DNA of 64,000 nucleotides from Paenibacillus segetis. GTDB lineage: Bacteria; Bacillota; Bacilli; Paenibacillales; Paenibacillaceae. The DNA lies in contig NZ_BMFT01000001.1 in NCBI RefSeq assembly GCF_014639155.1, positions 806,001 through 870,000 of the forward strand, read 5' to 3'. The notes beneath the pieces are model-generated. The model saw only the letters and a program-made list of their open reading frames with translations. It was not told the origin of the DNA and made no database searches. This document shows, piece by piece, positions 63,371 through 64,000 of this stretch; position 1 is the first letter of the stretch, and each line of letters begins with the position of its first letter. The position numbers and the translations under genes are program-made.

Positions 63371-64000
63371 ATGGATGATAACAAAAACAAACCTGACCCA
63401 ACTTGGGGAATGAATGGAGATAACAATAACAAGCCGCAGGAAACACCCGAGTCTGACTCTTCATACTATTATTCCTACGGACCTTACCAATCCTATGGTA
63501 AAGATCGTGAGGAATCACGTGAAGAATATCCTTCTAACGAGCGTCGTCAACCGGAAGAGGTTGAAGTGACTAGACCACAACCGGTTAAACCGATTCCGTC
63601 ATCCTATGACATTCGTCCTTCTTCAGATGGACTTAGGGGATCGAACGGAGGCGGCGGAACACCGCCAGGAAAAGGAAATGGAAATTGGCAGTATAATAAG
63701 CCACCTAAGAAAATCTCCTTCAAGAGTGTCATCGCTGGAGGATTGGCGGGTATGTTGATTCTACTAGGTGGAATGGTATATGCCGACACTCAGAACTTAT
63801 TTACTGGGAATAAGTCAGCAGCTATACCGGTATCGACTTCAGGAGCAAAGAGCAATGAATCCAACTCAACGGCTTCAACGGCTTCATTTGCTATGACAAA
63901 TCCTGGCGATGTGACGGCCGTGGTGAACAAAGCGGGAGCTGCTGTTGTCAAAATTGAAACACTAGTTAAATCAAGTAAACAAAGTAGAAACAATGCTTAC
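63371..64000 (+). CDS. htrA: HtrA/DegP-type serine protease, 5' part (cut by window end)
   Basis: The first 210 residues are visible and the frame stays open at the window end. A hydrophilic N-terminus rich in Asn, Pro, Tyr and Gly (about 1-115) precedes one membrane helix (SVIAGGLAGMLILLGGMVYA). An external Ser/Thr linker and the start of the protease domain (VTAVVNKAGAAVVKIETLV) follow. The catalytic triad and PDZ domain lie beyond the window. Envelope quality-control protease by family. AAGGAGG site ten bases before the ATG, after a CCCCTG/CAGGGG hairpin. Confidence 0.83.
   Translation, partial: MDDNKNKPDPTWGMNGDNNNKPQETPESDSSYYYSYGPYQSYGKDREESREEYPSNERRQPEEVEVTRPQPVKPIPSSYDIRPSSDGLRGSNGGGGTPPGKGNGNWQYNKPPKKISFKSVIAGGLAGMLILLGGMVYADTQNLFTGNKSAAIPVSTSGAKSNESNSTASTASFAMTNPGDVTAVVNKAGAAVVKIETLVKSSKQSRNNAY

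Overview
The window looks like chromosome from a Paenibacillus-like, endospore-forming Firmicute of the order Bacillales. Evidence: moderately AT-rich sequence, strong AGGAGG-type ribosome binding sites, frequent TTG and GTG starts, T-box and S-box leaders, sporulation genes (ytxC-type, CotF-type coat proteins, Spo0E-like, a gamma-SASP-like peptide), futalosine-type menaquinone synthesis (mqnC), a LiaFSR system, and Bacillales synteny (ytxC-thrS, pheS-pheT-zapA-mutS2, infC-rpmI-rplT). No insertion sequence, prophage, CRISPR array, integrase or plasmid replication gene was seen. This is core chromosome, rich in cis-acting RNA.

Layout. 0-5 kb: a B12-binding radical SAM protein, then a leftward operon mnmL-mnmM (wobble-uridine tRNA modification), a VOC protein and a YtpA-like lipase. 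5-9.5 kb: trmB, a glycolipid-type glycosyltransferase, a PAP2 phosphatase and a membrane family 2 glycosyltransferase behind a long AT-rich leader. 9.5-11 kb: an L20-type leader with infC (apparently starting at AUC), rpmI and rplT. 11-12 kb: a small Gly/Tyr-rich protein and a GNAT acetyltransferase. 12-20 kb: a leucine-specifier T-box, then ilvB-ilvN-ilvC-leuA, a glycerol dehydrogenase and leuB. 20-29 kb: peroxiredoxin, a zinc-motif protein, a PAS histidine kinase, the leftward feoA-feoB-Cys-rich peptide iron operon, a DRE-TIM aldolase, a membrane GGDEF-EAL protein, and tRNA-Pro and tRNA-Gly. 29-39 kb: ywbE, a phenylalanine T-box with pheS-pheT, a greatly extended zapA with four 93-bp repeats, a CuA lipoprotein, a holin-like membrane protein and mutS2. 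39-50 kb: small membrane and zinc proteins, a FAD oxidoreductase, coat proteins, an alaR/alaT-like pair, a Spo0E-like peptide, cobalamin adenosyltransferase, an RluA-type synthase, an ArsC-like protein, a FEN-type exonuclease, an HRDC protein and corA with a long structured leader. 50-57 kb: S-box with metA-metI-metC, mqnC, ytxC. 57-64 kb: threonine T-box with thrS, a 3D-domain protein whose start codon lies in a long hairpin, a SASP-like peptide, liaF-liaS-liaR, and the 5' part of an HtrA-type protease cut by the window end.

How the genes work together. The common theme is sensing amino-acid, metal or translation state through leader RNA. Three T-boxes read uncharged tRNA (Leu, Phe, Thr), an S-box reads S-adenosylmethionine, and an infC leader probably reads free L20. 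Further structured or terminator-bearing leaders precede corA, trmB, the HRDC gene and ilvC without a family I can name. The last 4 kb form a cell-envelope stress block (LiaFSR plus HtrA). No clearly new multi-gene system was found. The best leads are the corA leader RNA, the start-codon hairpin before the 3D gene, the repeat-bearing ZapA, and the competing stems between ilvN and ilvC.
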